Shown here: positions 6,847-18,422 of the stretch, piece after piece
Position numbering within the stretch: position 1 is the first letter of the stretch
Layout of the letters: the number at the start of each line of letters is the position of its first letter
Source of the DNA: Thioclava sp. JE_KL1
Lineage (GTDB): Bacteria; Pseudomonadota; Alphaproteobacteria; Rhodobacterales; Rhodobacteraceae
Length of the DNA stretch: 64,000 nt
Direction of reading: 5' to 3'
Assembly (NCBI RefSeq): GCF_009296265.1
Contig: NZ_WBJS01000004.1
Span: 372,001 to 436,000 of the forward strand
Translations under genes and position numbers: made by a program
The notes under the pieces: generated by a model
The model's input: only the letters and a program-made list of their open reading frames with translations
Databases searched by the model: none
What the model was told of the DNA's origin: nothing

Positions 6847-8175
6847 ATGCAGGTCACCGAGACCCAGAACGACGGCCTCAAGCGCGGCTACGAGATCACC
6901 ATCACCGCCAAGGAACTCGACGAGAAGGTCACCGCGAAGCTTTCCGAAGCGCAGCCCGAGATCGAGATGAAGGGCTTCCGCAAGGGTAAGGTTCCGATGG
7001 CGATGCTGCGCAAGCAATTCGGCCCGCGCATCCTCGGCGAAGCGATGCAGGAATCGGTCGACGGCGCGATGAGCGAGCATTTCGAGAAAACCGGCGATCG
7101 CCCCGCGATGCAGCCGAAAATCGAGATGAAAGACGGCGAAGACTGGAAAGAGGGTGACGACGTGGTCGTGACCGTCGAGTACGAAGCGCTGCCGGAAATC
7201 CCGGATGTCGATCTGTCGGGCGTCAAGCTCGAGCGTCTGGTCGTGAAGGCCAACGAAGGCGAAGTGAACGAAGCGCTGGAAAGCCTCGCCGCGACCGCCA
7301 AGAACTTCGAGACCAAAGAAGGCAAGGCCGAGAACGGCGATCAGGTCGTGATCGACTTCGAAGGCTTCGTCGACGGTGAAGCGTTCGAAGGCGGCAAGGG
7401 CGACGGCTACCCGCTGGAAGTCGGTTCGGGTTCGTTCATCCCGGGCTTCGAAGAGCAACTCGTCGGCGCGAAAGCCGGTGACGACGTCGAAGTGACCGTG
7501 ACCTTCCCGACCGAATACGGTGCGGAGCATCTCGCGGGCAAGGAAGCGCTGTTCAAGTGCAAGGTCCACGAAGTGAAGGCGCCGAAGGCTGCCGAGATCG
7601 ACGACGAGATGGCCAAGCAGTTCGGCGCCGATGACCTCGCCGCGCTGAAAGCGCAGGTCGCAGAGCGTCTGGAAGCCGAGTACCAGGGTGCTGCGCGTCA
7701 GGTGATGAAGCGCGGTCTGCTCGACCAGCTCGACGATCAGGTGAAATTCGACCTGCCCCCCTCGCTCGTGGAAGCCGAGGCCAAGCAGATCGCGCACCAG
7801 CTCTATCACGAAGAGAACCCGGACGATCACGGCCATGACCACGGCGAGATCGAGACCACCGAGGAGCACAACACCCTCGCCGAGCGCCGCGTGCGCCTTG
7901 GCCTGCTGCTCGCCGAAATCGGTCGCAAGCAGGAGATCGAGGTCTCCGACGCCGAGATGACTCAGGCGATCATGAACCAGGCACGTCAGTACCCGGGTCA
8001 GGAGCGCGCCTTCTTCGAATTCGTGCAGCAGAACCCGCAGATGCAGCAGCAGCTGCGCGCGCCGCTCTTCGAAGACAAGGTCGTCGACTACATCGCTGGC
8101 GAAGCCAAGGTGGACGACAAGGAAGTCACCAAGGAAGAGCTGCAGAAAGAGATCGAGAAGCTCGACGAGCTGTGA
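6847..8175 (+). CDS. tig: Trigger factor (ribosome-bound chaperone and prolyl isomerase)
   Basis: 442 residues. It has the N-terminal ribosome-binding domain with the GFRKGKVP signature (about 38-46), a central FKBP-type peptidyl-prolyl isomerase domain (about 155-245, with [15 protein letters not shown] and [11 protein letters not shown]) and a helical C-terminal chaperone domain. It binds next to the exit tunnel of the ribosome and shields nascent chains. A short His/Asp segment (DDHGHDHGE) interrupts the C-domain. The ORF extends upstream in frame, but ATG 6847 (MQVTET) matches the family start, with AAAGGA upstream. Monocistronic, closed by a strong terminator. Confidence 0.97.
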   Translation: MQVTETQNDGLKRGYEITITAKELDEKVTAKLSEAQPEIEMKGFRKGKVPMAMLRKQFGPRILGEAMQESVDGAMSEHFEKTGDRPAMQPKIEMKDGEDWKEGDDVVVTVEYEALPEIPDVDLSGVKLERLVVKANEGEVNEALESLAATAKNFETKEGKAENGDQVVIDFEGFVDGEAFEGGKGDGYPLEVGSGSFIPGFEEQLVGAKAGDDVEVTVTFPTEYGAEHLAGKEALFKCKVHEVKAPKAAEIDDEMAKQFGADDLAALKAQVAERLEAEYQGAARQVMKRGLLDQLDDQVKFDLPPSLVEAEAKQIAHQLYHEENPDDHGHDHGEIETTEEHNTLAERRVRLGLLLAEIGRKQEIEVSDAEMTQAIMNQARQYPGQERAFFEFVQQNPQMQQQLRAPLFEDKVVDYIAGEAKVDDKEVTKEELQKEIEKLDEL

Positions 8176-8203
8176 TCTTCGGACACTCTGCCCAGTAATA
8201 GCG

Positions 8204-8229
8204 AAGGCCGCCTCTCGGGGCGGCCTTTT
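8204..8229 (+). terminator. Terminator of tig
   Basis: 9-bp stem AAGGCCGCC / GGCGGCCTT with a 6-base loop and TTTTG. Confidence 0.9.
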
Positions 8230-8284
8230 GCGTTCGCGGAGGGGATGTGGCGCGGGGCGCGCCCGCCGTCATTCTCTTCCCGGC

Positions 8285-8575
8285 TCACTCCGCGGACGGT
8301 ACTTTCAGGAATTTCGCGTTCGGGATCAGCGAGGGCAGATCGGTCGCGGTCGCCACCTCGCGCAGCTTCTGAGCCGCGCGATCCACCTGCAGGGACGCCG
8401 TGCGATCCGCCGCCGGATTGGCCGGTGCGACCCGGTCGTAAATCGCGGTGCGCAGCACCTCGCCCGCCGATGCGAGCCGGTCGCGCGCGCCTTCGGGATC
8501 GTGCAGGTACAGAAGTCCGCCCGTCACGAGGATCGTGTGGGTCAGCGCGAAGTGCAGGATCGATAACAGCCGCAT
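8285..8575 (-). CDS. Small protein with one N-terminal membrane segment
   Basis: 96 residues. Residues 3-24 (LLSILHFALTHTILVTGGLLYL) form a likely membrane anchor or uncleaved signal; the rest is soluble, with a helical middle. GAGG lies about 10 nt upstream of ATG 8575. It follows the YihY-type gene tail to tail-to-head on the same strand (8663 to 8575, 87 bp), so the two may be co-transcribed. I recognise no family. Confidence 0.65.
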   Translation of the reverse strand: MRLLSILHFALTHTILVTGGLLYLHDPEGARDRLASAGEVLRTAIYDRVAPANPAADRTASLQVDRAAQKLREVATATDLPSLIPNAKFLKVPSAE

Positions 8576-8662
8576 GGCAGGGCCTCGTCAGGGTTGCTTG
8601 CCCGGACAGGATTCCCTGTAAAAACGGCGATTTTGAGGCTCGTTTTGCGCGCCCCGCCCCGC

Positions 8663-9826
8663 TCAGCGCTTGCGCGCGGGCGCAGGCGCCACCGCATCGG
8701 CGACCACGGCATTGCGTGCGCCCAAAGGACGTGGCGCGCCGATGGTGCTATCGTGCGCGGTCTGATGTTCGGCCTCGGAGTTGATCTCGGCCCCCAGAAG
8801 CACCGCCGTCGTCGAGAGCCAGATCCACATCATCAGCACTACCACCGCACCGATCGAGCCATAGGTGCTGGAGTAATTCGCGAAGTTCGAGGTGTAGAAA
8901 GAGAAGCCCGCCGAGACGATCAGCAGCAAGATCGACGCCGCAATCGCCCCCGGCACCACCCAGATCCAGCGCGGCGCGTTGCGTGCGGGCGCGTAGCGAT
9001 AGAGCAGCATCAGCATCCCCACCAGCACCAGCGCCATCACGGGCCAGCGTCCCCAGCGCAGCACCGCATCCAGCGCCCCGCCCATCGGGATGTAGTCGAG
9101 CATCACGGGCAGCACGGCCGCCACGAGGATCAGCGCGCAGACCATGACAATCCCGGTGATCGTCATGCCCAGCCCGAAGGCGTTGAGCTGCACGAAGCTG
9201 CGCCGCTCCTTTTCGCCATAGGCCACGTTGAGCGCGCCGATCATCGCCTTCGCGCCGCCATTGGCCGACCATAGCGCCAGAAGGACACCGAAGATCGAGG
9301 CCAACCCGAGCGCGTTGGAACTGGACCCGATCAGCTGTTCCAACTGGTTGCGGATCAACGTCAGCGCCTCAGGCGGGATGACGTTCTTGAGCGCATCGAG
9401 ATCCTGCAACATGGTCTGGCGGTCCGCAAAGATGCCGTAGATCGAGACGGTGGCGGTCAGGGCCGGGAACAGGGCGAGCAGCGCGTAGAAGGTCACGCCC
9501 GCGGCGACGGCCAGCACGCGGTCCTCGTCGATCTGACCGTAAGCGCGCTTGGCGATGGCCTTCCAGCCTGCGCGGGGGATATCGAACGGGCTTTCCGCCT
9601 GACGTCCCAGCGCGCGGTCGGCGGGCCGGTCATAGCGGTCGGTGCGGGTCGCGGGGACATGACGGGCGCTGCGGCCTTCCGTGGGCCCGTGGATCGCGGC
9701 CTGCCGATCGTCCTGATAGCGCCGCCACATGAGATAGGCGCCGAAGCCCAGAAGCCCCGCCTGCACGAGCCGGTCGCGTCGGCTCGATGCGTCATCGCGT
9801 GGGCCCTGCCCCGATCGTTTCGTCAT
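8663..9826 (-). CDS. YihY/virulence factor BrkB family inner-membrane protein
   Basis: 387 residues. After a polar N-terminal region (1-100) follow six hydrophobic segments with family motifs: AYGQIDEDRVLAVAAGVTFYALLALFPALT, LLALWSANGGAKAMIGALN, and the end ...MMWIWLSTTAVLLGAEINSEAEHQ. Proteins of this family were once called ribonuclease BN, wrongly; their transport or envelope role is unsettled. The ribosome site AGGGGAC precedes ATG 9826. It reads divergently from nothing close; the rplI terminator lies about 150 bp upstream. Confidence 0.92.
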   Translation of the reverse strand: MTKRSGQGPRDDASSRRDRLVQAGLLGFGAYLMWRRYQDDRQAAIHGPTEGRSARHVPATRTDRYDRPADRALGRQAESPFDIPRAGWKAIAKRAYGQIDEDRVLAVAAGVTFYALLALFPALTATVSIYGIFADRQTMLQDLDALKNVIPPEALTLIRNQLEQLIGSSSNALGLASIFGVLLALWSANGGAKAMIGALNVAYGEKERRSFVQLNAFGLGMTITGIVMVCALILVAAVLPVMLDYIPMGGALDAVLRWGRWPVMALVLVGMLMLLYRYAPARNAPRWIWVVPGAIAASILLLIVSAGFSFYTSNFANYSSTYGSIGAVVVLMMWIWLSTTAVLLGAEINSEAEHQTAHDSTIGAPRPLGARNAVVADAVAPAPARKR

Positions 9827-9972
9827 GCATGTCCCCTGTTTTCAAAGCCCCGAGGGCCATTTAGGGGCCAACGCCGGATTGCGGCACGCGGTTCCGGGGT
9901 CTGCGCCGCACGTCGCGGCCCGACTATGTCATTAGACATATTTCAGCAGAACTACCCTGACAGGCAAGCATG

Positions 9973-10000
9973 AAAAAACCGCGCCCCGGAAGGCGCGGTT
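9973..10000 (-). terminator. Terminator of the rpsF-rpsR-rplI operon
   Basis: On the minus strand AACCGCGCC / GGCGCGGTT with a 6-base loop, followed by TTTTC. Confidence 0.9.
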
Positions 10001-10035
10001 CTCTGTCTTTCGGACTGAAAGGTCGAAGCGACCGA

Positions 10036-10659
10036 TCAGGCGTTGTTTTCGTCTTCGGCCGACTCGGGGGTGGCAACGGGGCCGCCCTCGTCGTCGTCGG
10101 AGGTCGCGCCGCCGATATCGTCGAACAGTTCGGCGATCTCGAATTCGGCTGCAGCCTCTTCCTCGGCCGCCACGTCCTGGATCGACTTGCCCGACGCTTG
10201 CAGTTCGGCCTCTTCGGGCGAACGTGCGACGTTGAGCTGGATCTCGGCGACGACTTCGGGGTGCAGGTGCACTTCGACGTCATGCAGGCCGAGAACCTTG
10301 ATCGGCTGGCGGATGATGACCTGCTTGCGGTCCACCGAGAAACCCTGCTCGGAGGCGATGTTCGCCGCGTCGCGGGTGGTGACCGAACCGTAGAGGTTGC
10401 CGCCGTCCGAAGCCGAACGGATCACGACGAAGGTCTCGCCGTCGATCTTCGACGCCAGAGCTTCGGCTTCTTTCTTGGTTTCGAGGTTGCGGGCCTCGAG
10501 CTGCGCTTTGCGCTCTTCGAAGCTCTTGATGTTGGATTCGTTGGCGCGCAGTGCCTTGCCTTGCGGCAGCAGGTAGTTACGGCCGAAGCCGTCCTTGACG
10601 GTGACGACGTCACCCATCTGGCCGAGCTTGGCCACGCGTTCGAGAAGGATCACTTCCAT
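10036..10659 (-). CDS. rplI: 50S ribosomal protein L9, long form
   Basis: 207 residues. The N-terminal RNA-binding domain is clear ([19 protein letters not shown], then [13 protein letters not shown]), followed by the long connecting helix and the C-terminal domain (to about 150). Beyond this lies an unusually acidic tail of some 55 residues ([28 protein letters not shown]), where the typical bacterial L9 has about 150 residues in all; long tails are known in Rhodobacterales. Third gene of the operon, with AAGGAG before ATG. Confidence 0.97.
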   Translation of the reverse strand: MEVILLERVAKLGQMGDVVTVKDGFGRNYLLPQGKALRANESNIKSFEERKAQLEARNLETKKEAEALASKIDGETFVVIRSASDGGNLYGSVTTRDAANIASEQGFSVDRKQVIIRQPIKVLGLHDVEVHLHPEVVAEIQLNVARSPEEAELQASGKSIQDVAAEEEAAAEFEIAELFDDIGGATSDDDEGGPVATPESAEDENNA

Positions 10660-10671
10660 CGGTCGGTCTCC

Positions 10672-10896
10672 TTATTTCACGGCGTAGGGGAGCAGGGCGA
10701 GGAAACGGGCGCGCTTGATCGCGCGGGCCAGTTCACGCTGCTTCTTCGCCGAAACGGCGGTGATGCGGGCGGGGACGATCTTGCCGCGCTCAGAGATGTA
10801 GCGCTGCAGAAGACGGGTGTCCTTGTAGTCGATCTTCGGCGCGTTCTCACCCGAGAACGGGCAGACCTTACGACGGCGGAAAAACGGTTTTGCCAT
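10672..10896 (-). CDS. rpsR: 30S ribosomal protein S18
   Basis: 74 residues, basic, with [13 protein letters not shown] and the core [17 protein letters not shown]. It binds with S6 to the platform of the small subunit. Strong AGGAG upstream; lies between rpsF and rplI with gaps of 22 and 12 bp, clearly one operon. Confidence 0.98.
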   Translation of the reverse strand: MAKPFFRRRKVCPFSGENAPKIDYKDTRLLQRYISERGKIVPARITAVSAKKQRELARAIKRARFLALLPYAVK

Positions 10897-10918
10897 GGTG
10901 TCTACTCCTGTCTACCGA

Positions 10919-11272
10919 TCAACGGCGCTCGCGACGGTTGTCGCGTTCGTCACGTTTCTGCATCTGGACCGAGGGGCCCTCTTCGTGCTCGTCGACCTTG
11001 ATGGTCAGGACGCGCATCACGTCGTCATGCAGACGGGCCAGACGCTCCATTTCCTGCACGGCTGCCGACGGGGCGTCGGTGCGCAGGTAGGCGTAGTGGC
11101 CCTTGCGGTTCTTGTTGATCTTGTAGGCCATGGTCTTCACGCCCCAGTATTCGGAATCGACGACTTTGCCGCCGTTGTCCGACAGGACCGTGGAGAAATG
11201 TTCGACAAGGCCTTCGGCCTGCGCGTTGGACAGATCCTGACGCGCGATGAGGACATGCTCGTAAAGCGGCAT
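10919..11272 (-). CDS. rpsF: 30S ribosomal protein S6
   Basis: 117 residues, starting MPLYEHVLIARQDLS, with the S6 ferredoxin-like fold motifs (EYWGVKTMAYKINKNRKGHY) and a basic tail. I use ATG 11272 with AGGAG upstream, not the longer open frame to 11335. First gene of the S6-S18-L9 operon; a hairpin in the leader (11304-11333) could be involved in autoregulation. Confidence 0.97.
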   Translation of the reverse strand: MPLYEHVLIARQDLSNAQAEGLVEHFSTVLSDNGGKVVDSEYWGVKTMAYKINKNRKGHYAYLRTDAPSAAVQEMERLARLHDDVMRVLTIKVDEHEEGPSVQMQKRDERDNRRERR

Positions 11273-11303
11273 GCGAACTCCTGTATTTCGAGGCGGCTTC
11301 AAA

Positions 11304-11333
11304 GTTGGGCGTCTGACACTTCCGCAACCCAAC
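11304..11333 (-). promoter_or_regulatory. Hairpin in the rpsF leader
   Basis: GTTGGG ... CCCAAC with an 18-nt interior, 31 nt before the rpsF start. S6:S18 complexes repress their mRNA by binding a leader hairpin in many bacteria; whether this one has the required bulge and loop bases is not certain. Confidence 0.3.
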
Positions 11334-11478
11334 ACGAGAGGCTCCGCCGGTTCATAGCAAACGCGGAAGATGCGGCCTTATACGGGATGCGCGTCTGGAT
11401 GCAAGGAAAAATCAGGGTGCCAAAGGGGCGATTGCGCCCTGCCCTGACGGGCTCGAGACGCAGCTCGACCCGGCCCGG

Positions 11479-12345
11479 TCAGTCGAGCTGACCTGCGGCG
11501 AGGATCGGACCGGGCAGCGGGCCGTTCTTGCTGGGGCGGGATTCCTGAACGATCACCACGGCGGGCGCGTCCCCGTCGAGATCGACCGAGAGCGTCACCG
11601 GCGCGCGCCCGTCCCATTCGGCGATGCCGGTCAGGCTGGTGACGATGTTCTTGTAGGTCACCGTGCGCCCGGCATTCTCGCCGCGCAGGATGTCCACCGT
11701 GGCGGAGGGCTTGTAGCGCACGAGCTGCACCATCGCGGGCGTCTCCAGCTTATCAACCGGGCTCAGCGCGATCTCGTAATGATCGCCCTTCCCCGTGATC
11801 TTCAGGTCGACCTCGGGATGGGCGTCGCTTTCGCGTGCGATGGCGGTATCGAGCGCCGCTTCCTGCGGCCCGATCAGGGCCTCGCGGCCCGCGATGATCA
11901 TCTGCGGGGTGTAGACCGTGCGCTCGCCCGCGGCGATCGCATAGGATTTCTGCCGGGCGGAAAACTCAGGCTTTCCAAAGGGATCCTTCCAGCCGAGATA
12001 GTCCCAGTAATCGACATGCAGCGCCAGCGCGATCACATCGTCCCGATCCGTGAGCTCCTTGAGAAGCGCATCCGCCGGCGGGCAGGACGAACAGCCTTGC
12101 GAGGTATAAAGCTCGACCACGACCGGGTCGTGCTCGCCTTCGGTGTCGGGATCGGGCGCCACGGGGTTCGGCTTCGCGGGCGTGTCGGATTTCTCGGAGG
12201 CCATCTGGTCGAGAAGCGCCTCGGAGGCGTTGAGACGCATCCCGGGCGGCGCGTCGGCTGCCCCTTGGGCAGACGCAAATTCCGCAAAGCTTACCAGCCC
12301 TGCGGCGAAAGCAGCTCCCATCGCGGTCAAACGTCCTGCGCGCAC
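11479..12345 (-). CDS. DUF1223 protein, thioredoxin-like, exported
   Basis: 288 residues from a GTG start with GAGGAG ten bases upstream; this start gives a good signal peptide (VRAGRLTAMGAAFAAGLVSF, cleaved near ASA-QG). The conserved core VVVELYTSQGCSSCPPADALL carries a CxxC-like pair (CSSC) and is followed by HVDYWDYLGWKDPFG, both typical of DUF1223. The fold is thioredoxin-like; a periplasmic redox role is likely but not established. The open frame continues upstream to 12588 without a better start. Divergent from acnA. Confidence 0.88.
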   Translation of the reverse strand: MRAGRLTAMGAAFAAGLVSFAEFASAQGAADAPPGMRLNASEALLDQMASEKSDTPAKPNPVAPDPDTEGEHDPVVVELYTSQGCSSCPPADALLKELTDRDDVIALALHVDYWDYLGWKDPFGKPEFSARQKSYAIAAGERTVYTPQMIIAGREALIGPQEAALDTAIARESDAHPEVDLKITGKGDHYEIALSPVDKLETPAMVQLVRYKPSATVDILRGENAGRTVTYKNIVTSLTGIAEWDGRAPVTLSVDLDGDAPAVVIVQESRPSKNGPLPGPILAAGQLD

Positions 12346-12629
12346 TCGAAAAACACTCCTCACTTCGCCGTCTTTATACCTAGCGTTTCTGCTCAGACCA
12401 TGCCTAATCAATGTTTTGAGAGATTTCTTTCTGTCCGGGCGCGCGAAACGATCATATGTCCAACGTATACGGCCCATGCGCGGTTCAAGATGACGCTGGG
12501 TCGCTCCAGTCGCGTGTTTTTGTGTGCAATGGTATACTAAAAATGCCCCGACCCTCTTGAACGGATCGCGCGCTTGGGGCAAACACACGCCAGCGACACC
12601 CTTAGGACCCTTGAAGGGAGGCCATTCTC

Positions 12630-15380
<2,751 letters not shown>

Positions 15381-15403
15381 GGCTGACGGTCACGAGATTG
15401 GAG

Positions 15404-15431
15404 AAGGCCCCGCGAGCGCGGGGCCTTTTTC
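15404..15431 (+). terminator. Terminator of acnA
   Basis: AAGGCCCCGC / GCGGGGCCTT with a 4-base loop, then TTTC. Confidence 0.92.
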
Positions 15432-15455
15432 GTTTGGGAGGAGCGATCCGACTTT

Positions 15456-15600
15456 CGCCCGGGCGGCCAGCCCGGGCCGCGCCCGACCCCCCCCCGGGAG
15501 GGCGCGACTGCACTGCACCACTGAGACTAGGCCGTCGGGGCGATGGAGAAATAAAGTTCCCTCGCCCGCATCTCACGAGCGCCCACCCGAGGCCGGGCGC
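15456..15600 (-). repeat. Dispersed double-hairpin repeat R1, copy A
   Basis: A 145-bp element read on the minus strand: hairpin 1 (GCGCCCGGCCTCGGGTGGGCGC), a spacer containing CTTTATTTCTC, and hairpin 2 (GCGCCCTCCCGG ... GCCCGGGCG). Same order as the copies at 22291, 32442 and 57466. Confidence 0.75.
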
Positions 15601-15674
15601 GGCGCTCAGCGCGTAATTCCCGCCAAACCCACCGCCTGTGCTATACTTCCCCTCTCAAAAGGGAGGACGACGCG

Positions 15675-16286
15675 ATGAACAGACGCGAGATGTTGGCCCT
15701 GACAGTCGGGGCGATGACAGTGGGAGGCGCGTTGGGAGGCGCGCGGCCCGTGCAGGCCGAGGCGGTGATGGGCGATGGCGGGCTCTATCAGCAGCCCTTC
15801 TTCCACGAGGGTTTTCTCGATCTCGGGGAGGATCTTCAGGAGGCTGCCGATCAGGGCAAGGGGCTTCTGGTGCTCTTCGAGCAGCGCGGCTGCCCCTATT
15901 GCCGCGAGATGCATCTGGTGAATTTCGAGCGGCCCGAGATCACCGGGCTGATCGAGAAGAGCTACATGGTCGTGCAGCTCGATCTCTGGGGTGCGCGCGA
16001 AGTCACCGATTTCGACGGTGAGGCTCTGGAGGAACGCGCGCTGGCGCAGAAATGGGCGGTGAATTTCACGCCGACGCAGGTGCTGATCCCGGCCGCGAAT
16101 GCGGGCGCGCAAAGCCTGAGCGAGGCCGAAGCCTTCAGAATGCCGGGCTATTTCAAGCCCTTCCACCATCTGTCGGGACTCGAATATGTCGCGAGCGGCG
16201 CTTACGCGGATCAACCGTTCCAGCGCTTCTTGCAGGACAAGTTCTCGGAGCTCAGCGCGAAGGGCATCGACCCGGACGTCTGGTGA
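15675..16286 (+). CDS. SoxW-like exported thioredoxin
   Basis: 203 residues. The N-terminus MNRREMLALTVGAMTVGG has a twin-arginine look and is followed by a cleavage site near VQA-EA. The thioredoxin active site is CPYC (EQRGCPYCREMH, about 75), with cis-Pro region FTPTQVLIP. The length and the GYFKPFHHLSGLEYV end match SoxW, the periplasmic thioredoxin found with sox sulfur-oxidation genes in Paracoccus and Rhodovulum. No sox genes lie here, so this is a solitary copy. Ribosome site GGGAGGACG. Confidence 0.8.
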   Translation: MNRREMLALTVGAMTVGGALGGARPVQAEAVMGDGGLYQQPFFHEGFLDLGEDLQEAADQGKGLLVLFEQRGCPYCREMHLVNFERPEITGLIEKSYMVVQLDLWGAREVTDFDGEALEERALAQKWAVNFTPTQVLIPAANAGAQSLSEAEAFRMPGYFKPFHHLSGLEYVASGAYADQPFQRFLQDKFSELSAKGIDPDVW

Positions 16287-16310
16287 TCGGGCCCTTTAGA
16301 AAGCCCAAAT

Positions 16311-16340
16311 GAAAACGGCCCGCGCGATTGCACGGGCCGT
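16311..16340 (-). terminator. Terminator of the cold shock gene
   Basis: On the minus strand ACGGCCCG / CGGGCCGT with an imperfect inner stem, followed by TTTTC. Confidence 0.8.
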
Positions 16341-16364
16341 CTCAAACCGTCACACGGGCTCAGC

Positions 16365-16571
16365 TTACGCGAGCGCGATGTTACCTGCCGACTGGCGGCC
16401 GTCACGGCCGGTTTCCAGATCGTAGGTCACTTTCTGACCGTCATCGAGACGCTGGATGCCAGCGCGCTCAACGGCGGAGATGTGAAGGAAGATGTCTTTG
16501 CCGCCATCGTTCGGTGCGATGAAGCCATAACCCTTGGTGCTATTGAACCATTTCACGGTACCTTCGGCCAT
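16365..16571 (-). CDS. CspA-family cold shock protein
   Basis: 68 residues, a single cold-shock domain with RNP1 (KGYGFIAP) and RNP2 (DIFLHISAV). It binds single-stranded RNA and DNA and loosens RNA structure. TAGGAG precedes ATG. Like other csp genes it seems to have a long 5' leader (AT-rich region to about 16720), which fits post-transcriptional cold control. Which csp paralogue it is cannot be told. Confidence 0.95.
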   Translation of the reverse strand: MAEGTVKWFNSTKGYGFIAPNDGGKDIFLHISAVERAGIQRLDDGQKVTYDLETGRDGRQSAGNIALA

Positions 16572-16898
16572 CGTGAGTCTCCTATTAAATTATGCTGCCT
16601 GCGAAATGCGTCAGCTCGGCGTAGTCAGTTCTTGAAAGCAAACTGAAGCCGTAAGGAGACAGTGCATCTGGGAATCAAACGTAGCGAGAGAACACATAAG
16701 GCGAACGGGCGCTAATTGCAATGATCAAAGCATGTGAGGGGGTTGCACGGCACCGCGATCGACGGAATTCGGCGCCCTCCCGCCGAGGCGTGAAAACATG
16801 CAAAAAATATATGAGATTTCGGACCTTTGCCTGCGTCGCCTGCGTTACTTCAGTGAACAGGTGAGATCTTCAAACGCTGAAGACGCAGGAGGACCCCC
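16572..16898. other. 327-bp divergent promoter region (csp / hydrolase)
   Basis: Comparatively AT-rich gap with the csp leader on the minus strand and the promoter of the alpha/beta hydrolase on the plus strand. No gene seen. Confidence 0.6.
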
Positions 16899-17717
16899 AT
16901 GACAGCAGCCCCGCTCGGCCCCGGCCAACTCAACGCAATCGACCATGGCGGCTCGGGTCGGCCCGTGGTTCTCATCCACGGCTGGCCGCTCTCGGGCAAG
17001 GCGTGGGAAAAACAAGTCCCGGCCCTGATCGCCGCCGGTCACCGCGTCATCACCTATGACCGCCGCGGCTTCGGTCTGGCGGAAAAACCCACCGAAGGCT
17101 TCGATTACGACACGCTTGCCGCCGATCTCGATGCGATCCTCACCGCGATGGATTTGCGCGACGTTACGCTGGTGGGCTTCTCGATGGGCGGCGGCGAGGT
17201 CGCGCGCTACATCCGCAACCACGGCGAGGACCGGCTGCGCGCCGCTGTTTTCGCCTCCGCCGTGACGCCCTGCCTGATGCAAAGCGAGAACAATCCCGAC
17301 GGTCCGCTGACCAAGGAAGCCGCAGGCGAGATGGAACAGGGCCTGCGCGACGGGCGCGAGGCGTTCTTCCCGCAATTCGTCGAGAATTTCTACAGCGTCG
17401 ACGGCGATCTCAAAGCCTCTGCCGAGGAATGCGAACAGGCGGTGACCCTGTGCAACCAGTCCGACCAGAGCGCAGCACTTGGCTGCATGGAGGCGTTCGG
17501 CACCACCGATTTCCGCGAGGATCTGGAGGCGGTGCGCGTGCCCGTTCTGGTGATCCACGGCGACAGCGACGCGATCGTGCCGCTCGAAGGCTCCGGCGCG
17601 CGAACCTACCACGCGATCCCCGACAGCCAGTTCTTCACGATCAAGGGCGCGCCGCATGGCTGCAACGTGACCCATTCGGAAGAGTTCAACATCGCGCTGC
17701 TCGAGTTCCTGAGATAA
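16899..17717 (+). CDS. Alpha/beta hydrolase (non-heme chloroperoxidase/esterase type)
   Basis: 272 residues. Catalytic triad elements are all visible: nucleophile elbow GFSMGGG (Ser about 95), acid in IHGDSDAIVP (about 225) and His in GAPHGCNVTH (about 252), plus oxyanion strand VVLIHGWPLSG. This pattern is that of cofactor-free haloperoxidases and esterases; the natural substrate is unknown. Strong AGGAGG upstream of ATG. Monocistronic with a terminator. Confidence 0.92.
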   Translation: MTAAPLGPGQLNAIDHGGSGRPVVLIHGWPLSGKAWEKQVPALIAAGHRVITYDRRGFGLAEKPTEGFDYDTLAADLDAILTAMDLRDVTLVGFSMGGGEVARYIRNHGEDRLRAAVFASAVTPCLMQSENNPDGPLTKEAAGEMEQGLRDGREAFFPQFVENFYSVDGDLKASAEECEQAVTLCNQSDQSAALGCMEAFGTTDFREDLEAVRVPVLVIHGDSDAIVPLEGSGARTYHAIPDSQFFTIKGAPHGCNVTHSEEFNIALLEFLR

Positions 17718-17745
17718 CGCCGCGCCGCTTTCGGCATTCTGTTTG

Positions 17746-17780
17746 CCCGGCCTGCGATCCCTTGCAGGCCGGGTTTCTCT
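17746..17780 (+). terminator. Terminator of the hydrolase gene
   Basis: 10-bp stem CCCGGCCTGC / GCAGGCCGGG with an 8-base loop, then TTTCTCTT. Confidence 0.92.
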
Positions 17781-17784
17781 TGCC

Positions 17785-17805
17785 TACAATGTTCATGTTT
17801 TGTTT
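17785..17805 (+). promoter_or_regulatory. SOS-type promoter: TACAAT plus GTTC-N7-GTTT box
   Basis: A TACAAT -10 (17785-17790) is followed at once by GTTC ATGTTTT GTTT (17791-17805). The LexA box of alphaproteobacteria is the direct repeat GTTC-N7-GTTC, so one base differs. LexA bound here would cover the predicted start near 17797. Confidence 0.6.
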
Positions 17806-17828
17806 CACCCGGATCCGCCGCCGCATCG

Positions 17829-18413
17829 ATGACCACGCCCTACCCGTTCCCCCTGCGCGAAGGCCGCACCCATGAGGTCTGCGGCATCGGCACCACGAGC
17901 TTCGCCTGCGCGGCCTGCGCCAGCACCACGGGGCCGATCCTCTGGGTGAACGAGCGGCATCGCCGCGAGGGGCTCAATCCGCGCGGGCTGGTGAGCTTCT
18001 TCGATCCGGCGCGGCTTCTGCTGGCGCGCGGCAAGGACCAGACCGACACGCTCGCCGTGATGGAAGAGGCGCTGCGCGACGGCTCGGTGCCGCTGGTGAT
18101 CGGGGAATTGCCCCGCGAGATCGGGCTGACGGCCGGGCGGCGACTGCAACTGGCCGCCAAGGAGGGCCGCGCGACGGGGCTGTGCCTGATCCTGCCCGAT
18201 GGCGGCTCGAACGCGGCGGAGACGCGCTGGCACGCGATGCCCATCTACGACAAGCTGCTGCGCGAGGGGGTGGACTCGCCCCGGCTGCGCTGGCGGCAGC
18301 TGAAGAACAAATCCGGCCCCTGCCGCGCCTGGGAGGTGGAGTGGAACGCGAAGACCCGCGCGCCCGAGATCCTCTCGGTCAATGACTGCGCGCCCTCGAG
18401 CGTGCCGGTGTAG
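17829..18413 (+). CDS. Solitary ImuA-like protein (SOS mutagenesis family)
   Basis: 194 residues. The segments VNERHRREGLNPRGL, ARGKDQTDTLAVMEEALRDG and LTAGRRLQLAAKEGRATGLCL follow the RecA-like core of ImuA, the partner of ImuB and DnaE2 in error-prone repair. No Walker A is visible, as in other short ImuA proteins. The gene is followed by an opposite-strand gene, so imuB and dnaE2 are not attached. The near-consensus SOS box upstream supports damage control. There is no good ribosome site; the message may be nearly leaderless. Name held back because the partners are absent. Confidence 0.72.
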   Translation: MTTPYPFPLREGRTHEVCGIGTTSFACAACASTTGPILWVNERHRREGLNPRGLVSFFDPARLLLARGKDQTDTLAVMEEALRDGSVPLVIGELPREIGLTAGRRLQLAAKEGRATGLCLILPDGGSNAAETRWHAMPIYDKLLREGVDSPRLRWRQLKNKSGPCRAWEVEWNAKTRAPEILSVNDCAPSSVPV

Positions 18414-18422
18414 CCCCGCGGT

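Noticed and set aside
15675-16286. Part of a sox sulfur-oxidation cluster
   Set aside because: Only a SoxW-like thioredoxin is present; none of the soxXYZABCD genes lies nearby.
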